The translations under genes were made by a program, and so were the position numbers. This document shows, in pieces, positions 61,215-64,000 of a DNA stretch of 64,000 nucleotides. Within the stretch, counting starts at the first letter, position 1. Every line of letters begins with the position of its first letter. The notes under the pieces are model-generated. The model was not told the DNA's origin, did not search any database, and saw only the letters and a list, made by a program, of their open reading frames with translations. The stretch spans positions 62,001 to 126,000 of the forward strand of contig JAJCYM010000089.1 of the NCBI GenBank assembly GCA_029262895.1, in the 5' to 3' direction. This DNA is from Roseivirga sp. GTDB lineage: Bacteria > Bacteroidota > Bacteroidia > Cytophagales > Cyclobacteriaceae.

Positions 61215-64000
61215 GTGGCTCAAAGCCGAATAGATATACCTAACAAGCTTATTCTATGCATTGTCCTGCTATTTTCTATTTCTTCATTTCAATTACTTGC
61301 TCAGACAATAAAAGTTAGCAAACTAGGAGTTGATCAAGGCCTTTCCAACAGTAATGTAAGAGACTTACTTACCGACAAATATGGTTACAAATGGATTTCC
61401 ACCGGTCATGGGCTAAACAAATATGATGGCCTCAACTTTGAGACATTCCGGTATGACCCAATGGACACTTTTTCGCTCAGAGCCAATAGCCTGGGCACAC
61501 TCTACGAAGATCGTGATGCCAATATTTGGGTGACTGTCGATATTGGTGGCATTGCAAAGTTTGATCGGGTAACCAACAAGTTTCATTTTTTCTTCTATGA
61601 TCCAGTTGATGCTGCACATGCCAATAACTATGTGGCCAGTGCCTTGTTCGATAGCAAAGGAAGAAATTGGATTGGTACACGAACCAACATCAATCTGATC
61701 AATGAAGAAAACGGCAAGTTTGAACCTGTCCGTATTAAAGGCAGTTCAGATGTGCAGGTTTCAGAGATTTATGAAGATAGATCAGGCTACATCTGGCTGG
61801 CCACACACACAGGACTGTTCAGGTTTGACGAAGACGCTAAGCAATTTTTGGAGGTCAGGAATCGGAAAGGCGGTTCCATTATTTCAGTGAACAACTTTAT
61901 GGAAGATAAACAAGGCAGTCTTTGGATGACATCACCTAATGACGGCATTCATCGAATGACCAGACAACAAAGCAATCCGATGTCTGTTCCATCTCCTGTT
62001 TCAGCCGACAACTTTGTGACAAATCTTTTTCAAACCGGTAGCTCCAATGCCATGATCTCAATATTGAGAAAAGGGATTTTTCAATGGAAAAATGAAAAAT
62101 GGAAGGTCGTTGAAATCAACAATTTTCAAAGTGATCAATTGAGCATGGCTCACAGTGACCTTGAAAACGAAGATATATTTTTGCTTACTGTTGGAAATCG
62201 GGTTTCCCTTTTTGACAAAAAAAGACAGCAGACCCAAACTATTGCTGATTTCAACAAACCACTCACCTGCTTTTGGCTCGATCCAAACAGTAGATTATGG
62301 CTTGGAACAAGAGATTTTGGGCTTTATCATACCACCAAGGAGCCAGATATTTTTAGAACAACGCAAGTAGAGGGGCATCCTGGTGGTGATCCTAACTATG
62401 CCAATTACATTGTCAACCTTCTGGAGACCAAGTCAGGTCAACTCTATTTTGTGGCAGGTGCCGGTTTATTCGAGTTTGATAAACCCACGGGGTCAGTAAC
62501 ACATGTTATTGACTATTGGAATCCCGCACATTTTAGCTTTGGGGTCAATCATGCACTTGAATTAGATGATGGTTCATTGTTATTATCTAGCAGCCGTGGA
62601 CTTTTTCAATTTGATCCTAGCACTCAAAAAGCAACTCGACTTTTACCTTATGAAGGCAGGTTCGTAGAGGTTGTTCTCAAAGAAAATCGGTTATGGGCTA
62701 TAGGTAATTTTGGTCTGTTACTGCATGACTTGGTAAGTAATGAAACTACCATTTTCAAAGATGTGGAAGAGGCGCCTGAGTCCCTCAAGACTAATTTAAG
62801 CCGAAAGCTCTTTGTGGATTCAAAAGGCGTAGTATGGGTTGGTACTGTTCGCGAGGGGCTTTATAGGATTGAGAAAAAAAAGGGACAATTTGTATTTGAC
62901 CGTTACCTATATACGGGTGTCCGTACCTCAGGATATTTATCTCATACCATCAATGCAATCTATGAAGATAGCAGCGATAGGCTTTGGGTTGGGGGTTTCA
63001 GCACTGGCTTACTTGAGTTTGACAGAAACACAGAGGAATTTATTAATTACACTCCCAAAGGAGAGTTACCCATACCAAACATACAATCCATAGAGGAAGC
63101 GGATGATGGCTGCATTTGGATGAGTGCTGACAATGGTATTCACAAATTCGTTTACAGCGACAAGTCTTTTAAAAGATATACAACCAACGATGGGCTAAGA
63201 AGCAATTCATTTGTTCTGAGATCTTCGGCAAAAAGCAGCAATGGCACTCTTCATTTTGGAAGCAATCTCGGCCTTACTTCTTTTGATCCATCACAAATGC
63301 AAGCCCCTCAATCCGTTCCTAAAGTTATTCTGGAGCAGATCAAGGTCTCGAATGAGCATCTGCCATTAAAAACACCCATTCCGGAAATTGAGTCTATTGA
63401 TTTGGGCTACAACCAAAACCTGCTGTCACTCAAGTTTGTTGCGATTGATTTTGACAATGCTGACCAAATCACCTATGCTTATCAAATTGATGGCCTGAAC
63501 GATCAGTGGGTGAATCTTGGGCAAAATCAAACTGTGAACTTCAGCAATCTTGGCCCTGGAAATTATACATTTAAGGTTCGAGCTGCACTCAACGGAGGAG
63601 TCTGGGGCGAACCCACAGCTATTCGCATTTCAATAGATCCCCCTTTTTGGTTAAAACCATGGTTTTTCGGTTTGATCGCAGTGTTAATCTTGCTGTCATT
63701 CTGGTTGTTTCATCAATACCGTCTGCATCAAAAGTTAAGTAGAATCAATGTGATGGAAGAGGTACGTCAAAATGCGGCAGCTGATTTTCATGATGAGATG
63801 GGGAATAAACTGACCAGGATTGCTCTCTTTAGCGATGTACTAAAACAAAAGCTAAATGGTTCCTCCAAGGAGGTGAGCGAATATGTAGATAAAATTCAGG
63901 ACAATTCACGAAACTTGAATAGCTCGATGCGCGATTTCCTTTGGGCCCTTGATCCAAAAAAGGACACCGCCTATGATGTGGCCATCATGTTGAAAGATTT
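61215..64000 (+). CDS. Two-component-propeller sensor histidine kinase (partial, 5' part)
   Basis: GTG 61215 is the only usual start before a signal peptide (LILCIVLLFSISSFQLLAQ); the frame is open to the edge (928 codons). Regulator-propeller repeats fill residues ~30-700 (GLSNSNVRDLLTDKYGYKWISTGHGLNKYDG and many repeats ending in W or F near LWLGT), followed by a Y_Y_Y domain (~710-805), one membrane helix (~813-833) and the start of a dimerisation/phosphoacceptor domain ADFHDEMGNKLTRI with His859. These kinases in Bacteroidota sense extracellular ligands, often glycans, and may be hybrids with an AraC output. The kinase core lies outside the window. Confidence 0.9.
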   Translation, partial: MAQSRIDIPNKLILCIVLLFSISSFQLLAQTIKVSKLGVDQGLSNSNVRDLLTDKYGYKWISTGHGLNKYDGLNFETFRYDPMDTFSLRANSLGTLYEDRDANIWVTVDIGGIAKFDRVTNKFHFFFYDPVDAAHANNYVASALFDSKGRNWIGTRTNINLINEENGKFEPVRIKGSSDVQVSEIYEDRSGYIWLATHTGLFRFDEDAKQFLEVRNRKGGSIISVNNFMEDKQGSLWMTSPNDGIHRMTRQQSNPMSVPSPVSADNFVTNLFQTGSSNAMISILRKGIFQWKNEKWKVVEINNFQSDQLSMAHSDLENEDIFLLTVGNRVSLFDKKRQQTQTIADFNKPLTCFWLDPNSRLWLGTRDFGLYHTTKEPDIFRTTQVEGHPGGDPNYANYIVNLLETKSGQLYFVAGAGLFEFDKPTGSVTHVIDYWNPAHFSFGVNHALELDDGSLLLSSSRGLFQFDPSTQKATRLLPYEGRFVEVVLKENRLWAIGNFGLLLHDLVSNETTIFKDVEEAPESLKTNLSRKLFVDSKGVVWVGTVREGLYRIEKKKGQFVFDRYLYTGVRTSGYLSHTINAIYEDSSDRLWVGGFSTGLLEFDRNTEEFINYTPKGELPIPNIQSIEEADDGCIWMSADNGIHKFVYSDKSFKRYTTNDGLRSNSFVLRSSAKSSNGTLHFGSNLGLTSFDPSQMQAPQSVPKVILEQIKVSNEHLPLKTPIPEIESIDLGYNQNLLSLKFVAIDFDNADQITYAYQIDGLNDQWVNLGQNQTVNFSNLGPGNYTFKVRAALNGGVWGEPTAIRISIDPPFWLKPWFFGLIAVLILLSFWLFHQYRLHQKLSRINVMEEVRQNAAADFHDEMGNKLTRIALFSDVLKQKLNGSSKEVSEYVDKIQDNSRNLNSSMRDFLWALDPKKDTAYDVAIMLKD

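Overview
This window looks like a chromosomal segment from a member of the Bacteroidota, most likely order Cytophagales. The basis is families largely confined to that phylum (DUF6029, DUF5723, Omp28-like lipoprotein, a two-component-propeller histidine kinase), -7 promoter boxes of the TAnnTTTG type, few Shine-Dalgarno sites, and moderate-to-low GC. I see no rRNA, tRNA, CRISPR array, phage gene or intact insertion sequence.

Layout. (a) 1-5787: a secreted redox/outer-membrane group (DUF6029 protein and TlpA-like thioredoxin on -, divergent from an Omp28-like lipoprotein on +), then a + run of two lipoproteins and a Tat-exported Gfo/Idh/MocA oxidoreductase. (b) 6168-9146: a lone 992-residue Roco protein (leucine-rich repeats, Roc GTPase, COR) whose repeats are a 66-bp tandem DNA array. 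(c) 9269-37967: the dominant feature, ten large MacB/FtsX-type ABC transporter permeases, all on the minus strand, with two PadR repressors and one membrane LytTR regulator but no ABC ATPase. Eight carry an N-terminal permease-prefix domain. One PadR heads a chain of five permeases with overlapping start and stop codons; the other heads a pair; three permeases stand alone, and one of these has a frameshift. (d) 38360-44542: AraC regulator, secreted metallo-beta-lactamase-fold hydrolase, DinB protein, recF, then pdhA, a TPR membrane protein and ribH. (e) 44561-56183: lysC, a tiny zinc-finger protein, a LolA-like protein with a Tat-exported metallo-hydrolase, an M14 carboxypeptidase, coaX with an amidase, a small membrane protein with a second DinB protein, a dienelactone hydrolase and a DUF5723 protein. 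(f) 56456-64000: S41-like protease behind a long leader, polA, and the 5' part of a hybrid propeller sensor kinase that leaves the window.

Intergenic DNA in and around the permease array is rich in palindromic elements: two 159-bp fold-back repeats that are about 89% identical, a related third copy near 53.7 kb, a 142-bp element with 18-bp inverted ends, two copies of a 16-bp-arm hairpin placed just after minus-strand stop codons, and a GC-rich long inverted repeat. An exact 17-base motif is shared by one PadR promoter and the upstream region of a solitary permease, suggesting common control.

The most unusual biology is the orphan permease array. It resembles the Acidobacterial duplicated orphan permease (ADOP) and PadR arrangement, but in a Bacteroidota-like genome. 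Nearly every prefixed permease keeps an in-frame ATG exactly where the unprefixed permeases begin, as expected if the prefix was fused in front of an ordinary permease gene.
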